From Gracilaria vermiculophylla (taxonomy: Eukaryota; Rhodophyta; Florideophyceae; Gracilariales; Gracilariaceae): DNA of 64,000 bases. The stretch spans positions 912,686-976,685 of the forward strand of contig JAHNZQ020003146.1 in assembly GCA_019155205.2 (NCBI GenBank). The letters are read 5' to 3'. Position 1 is the stretch's first letter; each line of letters opens with the position of its first letter. A model generated the notes under the pieces. It saw only the letters and a program-made list of their open reading frames with translations. It was not told the origin of the DNA and made no database searches. Both the position numbers and the translations under genes were made by a program. Of this stretch, positions 8,578 through 18,132 are shown piece by piece.

Positions 8578-11097
8578 TTATTTCTCTGCACTAGGTCCAA
8601 ACCCTATCTTTTCGCACCATTCCATGGCTGACCGTAGAGTGACTTCAACTGCTTTCATGTCTTCATCCGTCGCTATGACATGAGCATCTCGGTAATGTAG
8701 CTTACAACCATTGTCGTACTTGATACATTGCGGTACAGATCGGAATTTTGATAAAGCAGGGTACGCAGGGCCCGTTTTCATTTGGTATCCATAGTATTTG
8801 AGACCTGAATTACCGCCGTTAGCATACATAGCATGCCAAAATCCGTACGGAAACAGTTCAATCAGAACGGAGAGCGGAGGCATGAACATGGTGTTCACCA
8901 AGTTGGCACCATGTATACCAATCGCGATCGCCGATCCGCTGACCATTCTATATTGTTCCTCAAAGGGTTTCTTCGCGAAGTCGATTATTTTGAACGTGTA
9001 TCCTTTTTCTTTCCCAACTGTCGTAAACAAATCGATCATCTTCGACCTCGTCTCGGTCTCAAATACGCGCCGTGAGCCATTACGATCCAACAAGACAATC
9101 TCTTTCCTCATTCTTTCTAAAACCGGCGTTTGTCTCACCAGAGCTGAAACTCGCTCTCTCATTCTTAAACTATCTCTCGGCATTGATGGAGCACCATCGG
9201 AAATACTTTGAAGAGATGGTCGAGTTGACGGGTACTCCATATCATTCACAAAAAAGCGGCCTTTGAGAAAACCTGGAATAACTGCCTTTCGGAAGCACAC
9301 ATACTTCTTGTTTGAATCTTCACCACCTTCTAGAGAGTAGTTATGAAGCAACTGTACCAATGGCTCTTTAACATCTTTTGCTTTTGATCGACGATACAAA
9401 AAGTTTCCGAGTGTTCCAACTGCGGGCTCCGATGGCGCCAGTAATGCGCTCAACATTGTCTTATGCCAAAACTCGTAGTTCTGAGGATACAGGAAACGCT
9501 TCATGATGTGATGAGTAGGTAGAATTAGCACTTGATCAACCTTCGCCGGTTTAGACACGTAGGCAGCAATATTTTCCAATATATGCTGTAGAAAGAGAAG
9601 ACGGCCGGCAAAGTGAGCAATATTCCCACAGTTCTTCTCCATTATTTGCAACACAGTTACGCCCTCAATCCATTGAATGACTGCATCATTCTCTTGAAGC
9701 CATGTACGCGGCTTTTTTGAGTGTTGGGCGTGAAGGAGGTCTTCCTTGAACAGTGCTTCTCGCATAACTTCGCAGTAATGAATGAGCCAACCTTCCGTTC
9801 TGTTGAATCCGCTGCAAACAGTTTCACCCTCAAACACAATCGCATCAGTAGATTCTGGATCAAGGCATAGTGGCTTGTAAACCCCGATGTGTTCAAGTCT
9901 ATCGCCGATGCCGAATACTTGTTCTGTAGTGTCAGGATCTTTGACTTTGTCATACTTCCATTTCAGAACGGGAATCATTCCCTTTGGCACATCTTTCAGA
10001 GTCAAATCTTCGAAGATGGATTCGTCTACCTCTATGTTCTTGGTCTGCATTGAATTGCTACTCGGAAAAGATGCACTTCCACTCGAAACATTTCTCAACG
10101 GGGTCGATGAAGGGGAAGGAACAACAGAAACTGCAGCTAAGCGAGCCGCATCGGTAGAATTTGGATCAAATGTCTGGCCTTTCAATGTGTCAGATACTGG
10201 CGGACCGTTGGCTTCTTGTTCCTTCCCTGTGGAGTCGTTTTCATCATTAGCCGCCATTTCCTCGGCTTTATCATCACTTGTTTGCTTCATATGGTTTTCT
10301 TTCTTCGAAAGATCGTGTTCCTCATCCCCTTTGTTTTTTGCGTTCTCCACTTCGTCTGATTTCTTCTTCTTCTTCGTCTTCTTTTTTTTCTTTAAAGGTA
10401 AGCTGTCAGTCTCTTTTGATTCCTTGGTCTTTGAGGGTTTGCCGTCAGGGCTTTTCTTAGGCTTAGATGATTCAGCTTTTGAATCTGAAGTAGATGTCTT
10501 CGGTGGTGTATTTCCTCCGGATGACTCGGATTTATTCGTAGAAAGCGGCAACATTGCCGATTCTTGAAGGATTGGCGGCAGGTCTGCCTCGACAAACTGT
10601 TGACTCATGAAACCCGAATCCGATGCTTCCTTCACTAATTTTTCAACCTCAGCGTGGATATCTGAAATCTCTCGATCGTAGAAATGATGCTTTGCGAAAA
10701 CATAATAGTATACGGCGATAAACCCAACGATAAACAATACAGGGCGTAATTTGAGTGGGATCCTGCGCCAGAGCCTACCAATGCTTAATTCACTACCTTC
10801 AGACGAAATCTGAGATGTATGCAACGGTAGCGGCCGCAAAAGTTTTGATTTTGAGCCATGACGTGAGGAGGCTCGAATATTTGCTCGACATGGCGATCCT
10901 GTTCGTAGTCGTGCTCCTCTGAACTTTGATATGCGAGAATGTCGTGTATGCGTGCGAGGTGCATGTGAATCGTCTGCGGACGGATACTCTAAGTAAGCTC
11001 TTGTGGCTTCGTTTACGGTGGCGTCCCTGGAATAGGTAGAGAGCAACGCCGGTCGAGTTGAATGTTTCCTAGGGCCCATTGAGTGCTCTGTGTGCAT
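8578..11097 (-). CDS. Long GT61-like glycosyltransferase with a Lys/Ser-rich stem
   Basis: The first ATG in frame is at 11097, giving 839 residues. A basic cytoplasmic tail of about 115 residues precedes one membrane anchor (VLFIVGFIAVYYYVFA, about 118-135). A low-complexity stem rich in Lys, Ser, Glu and Thr follows, including a run of eleven consecutive Lys/Thr residues. The catalytic half holds the GT61-type signature IGIHGANLVNTMF near residue 730, a hydrophobic VLIELFP strand, and a Cys-containing C-terminus. It is about twice the length of the other GT61-like gene at 2547-3752, mostly because of the stem and tail. A Golgi role in glycan or wall polymer synthesis is inferred. ATG at 11079 is an alternative start. 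Confidence 0.75.
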   Translation of the reverse strand: MHTEHSMGPRKHSTRPALLSTYSRDATVNEATRAYLEYPSADDSHAPRTHTRHSRISKFRGARLRTGSPCRANIRASSRHGSKSKLLRPLPLHTSQISSEGSELSIGRLWRRIPLKLRPVLFIVGFIAVYYYVFAKHHFYDREISDIHAEVEKLVKEASDSGFMSQQFVEADLPPILQESAMLPLSTNKSESSGGNTPPKTSTSDSKAESSKPKKSPDGKPSKTKESKETDSLPLKKKKKTKKKKKSDEVENAKNKGDEEHDLSKKENHMKQTSDDKAEEMAANDENDSTGKEQEANGPPVSDTLKGQTFDPNSTDAARLAAVSVVPSPSSTPLRNVSSGSASFPSSNSMQTKNIEVDESIFEDLTLKDVPKGMIPVLKWKYDKVKDPDTTEQVFGIGDRLEHIGVYKPLCLDPESTDAIVFEGETVCSGFNRTEGWLIHYCEVMREALFKEDLLHAQHSKKPRTWLQENDAVIQWIEGVTVLQIMEKNCGNIAHFAGRLLFLQHILENIAAYVSKPAKVDQVLILPTHHIMKRFLYPQNYEFWHKTMLSALLAPSEPAVGTLGNFLYRRSKAKDVKEPLVQLLHNYSLEGGEDSNKKYVCFRKAVIPGFLKGRFFVNDMEYPSTRPSLQSISDGAPSMPRDSLRMRERVSALVRQTPVLERMRKEIVLLDRNGSRRVFETETRSKMIDLFTTVGKEKGYTFKIIDFAKKPFEEQYRMVSGSAIAIGIHGANLVNTMFMPPLSVLIELFPYGFWHAMYANGGNSGLKYYGYQMKTGPAYPALSKFRSVPQCIKYDNGCKLHYRDAHVIATDEDMKAVEVTLRSAMEWCEKIGFGPSAEK

Positions 11098-11246
11098 AGT
11101 CAAGATCACTGGGCACAGTTTCCTATTCACAAATATCGCCAGAAAGCCATGAGTACGTTATGCGCCTCTTCGAATTAGGTTAATCCAACCGGCTAGTGGC
11201 AGTTAATTGAATTCGCCGTGGGCATGACAAAGAATACACGAGGTTC

Positions 11247-13127
11247 TTACACTCTACGGTGGACGACACCAACGAAACAGACACCACACACCTGCCCGTG
11301 AGAGACACCAGATGAAAAACCATGGAACACGGCCTCGCAAACAGAACACTTTCCGTACGGAGAAGTTACAACTTGCAACGTTGAATAACAAATTCGGTTA
11401 GTGGGCGGCATGTGTTTGTTTGCTTCACCGTTCCGAATACAAACGGACAGCTTTGTTTGTAACTCTGCTTTTGCACGATCTGGAGCCCGTTCAACGAGCT
11501 CTCGCAACCATCTTGCACACATGCCGTAGTTGCCTACAATTCCATTCTTTTCGATTGCCAGTTGCAGTGCAGCTATCCTGTGACGAGGAAGCAAGCGCTT
11601 TAATTCGGCCAAAAACATAGTCAAAAGCGCACATTCCACATGTCTCTGCATTGCGTCGGGGGAATTTGGCACGACCATTGACAATTCTCGTTCTAGTGCG
11701 GCATTACGGCCAAGTATTTTCATCGCCACAAAGTAACTCGCACATGTTAAAGTTTCACGTTCTCGGCGAGGGTTAACGGTGGCTAAAAACTGAAGTGTGG
11801 CTGTCACTTGTTGCAACGCAGTTGTGAATTCTCCTGACTGCATTGAGCGCGCAAAGTCATTCATGTATGAGCGAATTAAAGAATCTTGGTCTTCTTGCTT
11901 TGACGCGGACTTGGAAGATGCTCTATCCTTCAAAGCACCCAAAGATTCAACCGCCAATTCTTCGCTGGTATTATGAGCATTCTCTGAAAAACTCGCGTTT
12001 CCGGCGCTACCCTCTCTGTCAGTGAATTTTCGCACTCCAGTTGCAACCGAAGACGCGCCCTTTGGTTCAATATTTTCCCTCCCTCCTGCAAAAGCCGTTT
12101 GGGGCGTTGAGTTAATGCTTTGAACGATGACAGACGCTGTGTTACTAGTGACCGCAGGACTGCTCCCGGTAACTTTTGAAGAAGGAGATTCTACAACAAC
12201 ATTGTGAGGCAGCGTTGTCGGCACCGGTGTGTCCTTTGCCGTATCTCTCGGAGGTAGCAGCAAAGGATTTCCAGTGCCAACATCTGAAGAATCAGGGTTG
12301 ATGAGGTTTAGTGGCGTTGAGATATTTTTGCGAAGCTTCGGGGGAGCAGCGCGCACTTCTTCCTCCTCGTTTCCTTTGACGAGCTCAACAAACCAATTAA
12401 GATCATTCTCATCGTTTTGCAGCGGCGCAAATTCTGTCCATTTGAACACTTGATCGGAGAGTTCCATTGCCCCCACTTCACTTTCCAGAGCAGCGTTCGA
12501 TCCGAATGCGGCAAGGCTTGACTCTTTTTCTGATGGAACAGGTGATAGTGCTTCATGCTTCGGCGGTTTCTTGCTCGCATCAGAGGAAGACTTGAGAGCT
12601 GAGCCAATACGACCGAACAAACTCTTCCTTTTCTTGGGCTCAGACGAAATAGAAGAACGCTTTGATGCTGAAAAAGATAAAGTTTTTGTTCTAGAAGGCT
12701 TAGCATCGGCGAGATCAAGAGGAACGTCCGTACGAAAGGCATGCCCAGCTGCTTCGTAAACGGCAGCAACAGCATCGACGGAGCGTGCTTCTAGGTCGCT
12801 TAGAACGTTTTGCACCGCGCTTTCCAGGCGCTTCATTGCATTATGGACATCGTAGCTGACATCAAATTCAGTAGGTTCTTCATCCCAGACAATGAGTACG
12901 CGAAAACGAGAGCCAACGACGGTGTAGTCTATGTAAGGTGGACCTCCCCAGAGAGCGCTTACTTGCGTTACTGTCTTGGCGACACCGCGGAGAGAATCGC
13001 AGTGCTGAGTGAACGAAGCTACAGTTTCCAACGCTGAGTAACGATCTGCAATGTTGTTGCCCCTTGTGCGAAGTACAATCGTCGCATGCCGAGGAGCATC
13101 ATGGACCACAGCTGCCTTAATACCCAT
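11247..13127 (-). CDS. Protein with an alpha-COP-like C-terminal domain and an unrelated N-terminus
   Basis: An ATG at 13127 gives 626 residues. The last 230 residues resemble the C-terminal domain of COPI alpha subunit: a helical stretch beginning GEFTTALQQV, a segment LLPRHRIAALQLAI, then a Cys-rich end with GKCSVCEAVFHG and GQVCGVCFVGVV, which matches the C-x2-C ... G-Q-x-C-x-V-C pattern of alpha-COP. The WD40 propellers and alpha-solenoid of real alpha-COP (about 1200 residues) are absent. The N-terminal 130 residues look globular but unfamiliar, and the middle is Ser/Pro-rich and probably disordered. It may be a divergent coat or adaptor subunit, but it could simply be a paralogue fragment fused to new sequence. 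An intron upstream cannot be excluded. Confidence 0.6.
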   Translation of the reverse strand: MGIKAAVVHDAPRHATIVLRTRGNNIADRYSALETVASFTQHCDSLRGVAKTVTQVSALWGGPPYIDYTVVGSRFRVLIVWDEEPTEFDVSYDVHNAMKRLESAVQNVLSDLEARSVDAVAAVYEAAGHAFRTDVPLDLADAKPSRTKTLSFSASKRSSISSEPKKRKSLFGRIGSALKSSSDASKKPPKHEALSPVPSEKESSLAAFGSNAALESEVGAMELSDQVFKWTEFAPLQNDENDLNWFVELVKGNEEEEVRAAPPKLRKNISTPLNLINPDSSDVGTGNPLLLPPRDTAKDTPVPTTLPHNVVVESPSSKVTGSSPAVTSNTASVIVQSINSTPQTAFAGGRENIEPKGASSVATGVRKFTDREGSAGNASFSENAHNTSEELAVESLGALKDRASSKSASKQEDQDSLIRSYMNDFARSMQSGEFTTALQQVTATLQFLATVNPRRERETLTCASYFVAMKILGRNAALERELSMVVPNSPDAMQRHVECALLTMFLAELKRLLPRHRIAALQLAIEKNGIVGNYGMCARWLRELVERAPDRAKAELQTKLSVCIRNGEANKHMPPTNRICYSTLQVVTSPYGKCSVCEAVFHGFSSGVSHGQVCGVCFVGVVHRRV

Positions 13128-13683
13128 AACACTGTGTTGTAAAGATTCAGAAGATGTGGTCGTCGGAGCAACAAACTCTGTCAGCTTGCGAATGATTTTG
13201 GCGAGTGCAAAGTGAAAAGTGCAAAGCACGCATGTTGCCTTTTGAACTGAGCTGAGCAACTACTAGGCTTGCGATTTCATACTACAGCATTATGAAATAA
13301 CGTAGAACGAGAGCTGTAAAGAGATACTTCTTTGTCTTCTTGTCGGTTCGACGATCACTGCAGCTTCAAGAAGATGTCTGTACTTACGAAGCTATTTCTG
13401 TCCTGTGCAACGTGTGTTCCACGTGGACCACGTTCCAACATCCATTGAAACTCATAATATTTGGCGGGAAAGCGTTTGTAGGGTAACACGGATGCCCATT
13501 GAGTATCAGAGTCCACATCCGCTGCATCCCCAATACACATAATCGAGACTTTGACATACATGCCTGTCTTTTCCGGTCTCAGCGACTGCCTTTGTTCTGG
13601 CTGTGGCTGCCCTGCCTTCTCGTGAAAACCGTACACGCCTTTCGAATCAGAGTTGTACCAAGTATAGAAATAGGCAAACTGAA

Positions 13684-14755
13684 ATGAATAAGAACAACGA
13701 AGAAAACGCATGGGATTTGGATGCACCATACGTTCTTGGCATCGATGAGGCCGGCCGAGGACCTGTCCTCGGTCCGATGGTTTATGCCGCTGCCGTGTGT
13801 CCTAAGTCAAACTTAAGCAGCCTGCGCGCTTTGGGCGTCAACGATTCCAAATCGTTTAAAGAAGAACAAAGAGACAAACTTCGTAGCAAAATTGAAAGTG
13901 CCTCGTTCCTTCGTGTCTTTGAAAAAGAATTGTCAGCCGCGTATTTAAGTCAAAGCATGTTGGGAAGGGAAAAGTACAATTTGAACCTAATCTCTCATGA
14001 CACCGCCCTAGAGTTGGTGCAGAACGCAGTTGATGAAGGGATTAATGTCACCGAGATTTACGTTGATACCGTTGGCAATGCCGAAAAGTACGCAGCAAAG
14101 TTTCGTGAACGCTTTCCATCGGTTAATAAAGTTGTTGTTGCAAAGAAGGCGGATTCCACTTATCCGATAGTGGGCGCTGCGAGCATAATGGCAAAGACGA
14201 CACGGGACAGGTGCATCAAGGAGTGGTGCTTTCCAGAAGAGCGAAGGAGCTTAGAATTCATATCTGGTGATCAGAACAGAAGCGTACAATTTGTCGGACC
14301 GAGAGGAAGTGGTTATCCCAGTGATCCCTTGACAAAAACATGGATGGACAACAATTGTGACAATGTATTTGGATTCCCTACTTTCGTGCGATTCTCCTGG
14401 GGTACTACAAAAACTATCCTGCAGCAAAACGCTGTCTTGGTTGATTGGTGCGTATATCTGCTGTCGTTTAATGCCTCGAGCTTTCTGACGTTAAATGCGC
14501 ACGACATGTTTCTAACTTCAAATCTCCTTGTGTTTCATTTACAGGGAGTGTGACGATGAGGAGGAGGACGACAATCAAAAAAATGCAATGAAGCCCAAGG
14601 GAATGAAGACAAAAGACATCAAATCCTTCTTCTCTCCAAAACCCAAGTCTAATCAACCCGCACCATCCAAGAAACGGAAAGTTTCCAGCACTTCGTGCCC
14701 CATGCCACAGGTACTACAATCAATGTCTTTGCGGCGTGCTTCCGCTATAATCTAG
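13684..14755 (+). CDS. RNASEH2A: Ribonuclease H2 subunit A (two exons)
   Basis: Exons 13684-14447 and 14545-14755, separated by a 97-base intron with GTGCGT donor and TTTACAG acceptor, encode 324 residues. The catalytic core is complete: GIDEAGRGPVLGP near the N-terminus supplies the Asp-Glu pair, followed by the YVDT strand, KKADSTYPIVGAASI and a C-terminal FVRFSWGTT. RNase H2 removes ribonucleotides embedded in nuclear DNA and RNA in hybrids; in eukaryotes subunit A works in a trimer with B and C. The splice join restores VDWECDDEEEDD, analogous to the Trp-Glu-Asp in animal RNase H2A. Exon 2 also adds IKSFFSPK, a PIP-box-like motif, and a KKRKV nuclear localisation motif. Reading through the donor would end the protein at 14553 without these motifs. 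Confidence 0.92.
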
Positions 14756-14852
14756 CTCTCTTTTTCTGCTGCCCGCTCTACACTCCCAAACCACAATTGA
14801 GAATACAATTGGGTTTGCCCACCAGTCTATGTCTCTCATCATCATGAGGCGT

Positions 14853-15602
14853 CTAAGCAACAAGTTGAGCAGGTTTCGAATGATCTAATGGAACATCAAT
14901 AACGAGGGGTTCATGACCGTTGTACACAGCAGCGTTACAGAACAGAGTTAAGCCGTCTTTCTCCAGAGTTCCGAAGCTCTCGTGAACATGGCCAAAGCAA
15001 TGCACACGGGGTCTCACCTCAAGAACTTTCTCTAAGAGAACCGCATCCCCAACTTGAAGGCCGCGACTCGTAGTATCAAGGATGCCCTTTGGGGGTCCAT
15101 GGGTTACAAGAACATCGACATCTTCTGGAATTTGGTCCCACACATCTTTGGCTTGCTTTTTATTGCTCAACTGAAACTCACCAACGAACTTTGGCGTCCA
15201 TGGCGAGCCATAAATTTTCAAGCCATTTACAACTACAATTTCGTCTTGCAGATACTTAACTCCGCGAAACCCGCCTACCTGTCCCCTGAACTGCCTGTCC
15301 ATGTTTCCGGATACAATGATCTTGTTCGGGTGAGGTAATTTTGATGCCCAGTCGTTTATCTCTTCTATTCGCCATTCAGAGTCTCCGCAGTGAATAAGGA
15401 TGTCACCTGCAGGCACAGATCGACGAAACTGGCGATGGGTGTCTGATAGAATTACCAGCCGTACTGACTGTTTTGTGGCAGACATAATGCTGATGCCGTT
15501 ATGAAACACACGATAAACAATTAGAATTGCTAGTGAGAACGCGAATAACGATAAATCGGCACGTTTGAGCATGAGAGCATCGCAGAAGTTCACATTAGAC
15601 AT
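14853..15602 (-). CDS. Calcineurin-like metallophosphoesterase (MPPED/UPF0046 type)
   Basis: A 249-residue protein from an ATG at 15602. Metal-binding motifs appear in order: ILSDTHRQF, ILIHCGDSEW, VSGNMDRQF (the usual GNHD with Met for His), LVTHGPPKGILD and CFGHVHESFG. This is the order and spacing of class III metallophosphoesterases related to MPPED1/2 and bacterial UPF0046 proteins, which hydrolyse phosphodiesters such as cyclic nucleotides in vitro. The first 40 residues contain a hydrophobic segment (LSLFAFSLAILIVYRVF), so the protein may be membrane anchored or exported; an internal ATG at codon 40 would give a soluble form. The physiological substrate is not evident. Confidence 0.85.
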   Translation of the reverse strand: MSNVNFCDALMLKRADLSLFAFSLAILIVYRVFHNGISIMSATKQSVRLVILSDTHRQFRRSVPAGDILIHCGDSEWRIEEINDWASKLPHPNKIIVSGNMDRQFRGQVGGFRGVKYLQDEIVVVNGLKIYGSPWTPKFVGEFQLSNKKQAKDVWDQIPEDVDVLVTHGPPKGILDTTSRGLQVGDAVLLEKVLEVRPRVHCFGHVHESFGTLEKDGLTLFCNAAVYNGHEPLVIDVPLDHSKPAQLVA

Positions 15603-16591
15603 CAATCTAGAGAGATAAAGAATACATGCAAATGTGACCTGTGGTTATTCTGAGCGTGCCTGTCAAGCGCATTGGTCTACTGTGCCCTTCAGTGTAAACC
15701 TTCTGTACGCAGCCCTGAATCCACACGTTATCCCCTGCGTTTTTCCGTGTTTTAACCAAATAGATATCTCAATACTCGTCTTTCAGAAGACTCGTGAAAA
15801 ACACAGAATCCGTGACAGAACAAGTCTCTGCTGGTCAAATTCTTGAGCTCCACCCTGTCTCGAGGGGTTTGGACGTGGAGGCCACACGATGTGAATGCGC
15901 AGTTCAAGTTGAAAAAAAAACTGAATAGCTTAATACTCCTCTTTAAATGCGACGAAAAGTGCAAATCATCGAGACGTACAATAGGGGTTTTAGGGGGTTT
16001 GTAGACACCGTAAAATATTTTGCCTGGTTCCCAAAGGAACGCCGTCGTTGAGTTCTACAATCGATGGAGAAACGTACATGCTGATAATCAGTTTCGAGCT
16101 GCAGTGACTGTTGTCACTACTTCCTGAACGAATCTTTTCCTTAAAATGCGCAAATCCTGTGCAGTTTTATACCTTATAGCGGTGCAAAAGCAAAGTGGGT
16201 GTTTAAGATATGATGCGTGCAGCATATGATTGCTCGACACAAAAATGGTCAAGCACAAGACTACAAGTAGAGGATGTGCGTAGTCATTCTGCGCAAACAC
16301 CTAACTAGTGCTCAGCCCAGTTCAGAGAACTACTCAAAACCAACGAATCACAGGCGTGACTAAGTCAAAAGTTCTTCGGTATTCTTTAGTGAGAAAGTCT
16401 TCAAAATAGAAAAACAGCCGTCATAAGTTCTAAACTGAAAAAAAGAGTGGGCAGCAATATTTACCGTATGATCGAAACTGAGTTCACTAAGGCGCTGAGG
16501 GTACTATCGTGGTGCAACCCGCGCCCAGCCGTCAAAATGATATGAGGCGTGCTTCAGATGGTTAACGGGACAAAGGGGTCCAAAGCGTTCT
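15603..16591. other. Intergenic, about 1 kb
   Basis: AT-rich spacer upstream of the phosphoesterase and downstream of the DUF1995 gene. No convincing gene, tRNA or repeat is visible; short frames of 60-70 codons lack any recognisable feature. Confidence 0.5.
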
Positions 16592-17665
16592 CTACGACCG
16601 CCAATTCTGTGACAGTGCCTTTGACCGATCTTCCTCCCACCACGTCATAGATTTGTAACCTTTAGAGAGAAACGAGGCATCTTTGCCCACCACACTTTCG
16701 ATCCTTAAACCATCCGTCAAAATATCTCTGACCTGCCCCAATGGCGGCCGCTCTTCCAGCGTAGTCAAGCGCTCATAATTGCCAGCGGATGTATCCAACA
16801 AAACTTGGTACGGGCCGGGGTACACCCTATACAGAGCGCCCGAGAAGTTGACCACATACGGCGGCCGCGTTATCGACCTCGAATACGTGCGCGTTCGCAA
16901 GTAGTATACGGGCAAGACCTTGCTGAGGAAACGGTAGTGGAGGTCTTTTCGCGGAAACGCAGGCAGCCCCAGGTCCCCGCGCGATGTGTCCAACTTTAGG
17001 TTGAAAAGGATGACAGTACGGTCTCCCACACTGTTCACAAGCCGTTCCACATCGGGCAGTTCTTGACATGAAGCCCCTAACACAATAAAAATATCGTCTT
17101 CGTCTCTGACAGCGATTTCAAGCTCAGGCTGAACCCATAAGCGCTCTATGAACGAACCCTTCCTGGCATCTTTCACGGCGCTAAACCGGACGTTTTCCAT
17201 TGGCTCGTCGCTCTCATTGTTGAGTTCGACAGCTCGGTCCTTTTCGACGAGGTCCGGAAACGCGATGGCGACGCGTTTTCCTTGAGAGGCAAACTTGGAG
17301 GAGAAATCAATGGCCAGCCGGATGTTGGCATCCGATACATCGTAGGCGCCCACAGCGGAATTCTCCAGTTGCACGGCCGGCAGCGGAGGGAACTCAACCT
17401 CCAGGATACGGAAGCCGGCTTTGATAGCATCCGCAGCGGCTTGCTGAGCCTGAGTAATAGCCTGGTAAAACGTGGAAGGCGGCGGGGCAAAGTCTCGCCT
17501 CAGCTCGGTGGGGGGCTGGGTTTCGGGGGGATTGGCGGCGGAACACGAGATAAGAGTCGATGCACGACGGCGGCGAGTGTTTCGTTTAGTCAGTGGTTGA
17601 GTTATTGCTCTCGATGCAGTGCGAGATGCAAAAATCGAGTTCGGAGATGGCGCTATGAACGCCAT
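16592..17665 (-). CDS. Plastid DUF1995-domain protein
   Basis: ATG at 17665 gives 357 residues. The first 50 residues are rich in Ser, Arg and Thr with few acids (MAFIAPSPNSIFASRTASRA), as expected for a plastid transit peptide, followed by a Pro-rich linker. The body matches DUF1995: FYQAITQAQQAAADAIKAGF near the start, an EVEFPPLP strand, RVAIAFPD, DDIFIVLGASCQ, VILFNLKLD and YHFRFLS-type segments toward the end. DUF1995 proteins include LPA3 of plants, needed for photosystem II assembly, but the family is broad, so a role in photosystem biogenesis is only suggested. In-frame sequence continues upstream for 80 codons, but those residues do not resemble a leader. Confidence 0.8.
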   Translation of the reverse strand: MAFIAPSPNSIFASRTASRAITQPLTKRNTRRRRASTLISCSAANPPETQPPTELRRDFAPPPSTFYQAITQAQQAAADAIKAGFRILEVEFPPLPAVQLENSAVGAYDVSDANIRLAIDFSSKFASQGKRVAIAFPDLVEKDRAVELNNESDEPMENVRFSAVKDARKGSFIERLWVQPELEIAVRDEDDIFIVLGASCQELPDVERLVNSVGDRTVILFNLKLDTSRGDLGLPAFPRKDLHYRFLSKVLPVYYLRTRTYSRSITRPPYVVNFSGALYRVYPGPYQVLLDTSAGNYERLTTLEERPPLGQVRDILTDGLRIESVVGKDASFLSKGYKSMTWWEEDRSKALSQNWRS

Positions 17666-18132
17666 TGAGAAGGAGCTGATGAAGACTTCACGATGAAAGC
17701 GCGGCCGGGTCTGACCCGTGCTCCTGGTGAAAAGTTGACGGATTACATGCGCCCCAACTCTCTGGTGATGGAGCGCGCCACCGCAACTGTCCTTGGAGCG
17801 GTGCACAATCTCCGTTTCCGCCTCCGTTGTCTCTGCGGCGATCACTCGCGCCAAGCCAAGTGTCCTCTGAAACCCAGCGCGCCACGAAGTTTCGATGTGA
17901 AACACACGTCAGGCACTTGGTTGATCCGAAGCATACTGTAAGCAGCCACACTGTCAGGCAGTGCGACCCATGCGACGCCTGGACCGGCCAGAACGACTTG
18001 CTGACATTGCGTGCAGCCTGCCTTCGGGGGCGCACTCGGTCGCTCGTCGACTCTGCGCGTTCGTAGTCCGCGCTTCGGCGTCCATCGCTCAGCCATTTCA
18101 GTCGCTTGTCTACATCGCTTTGCCTTCCCTCT

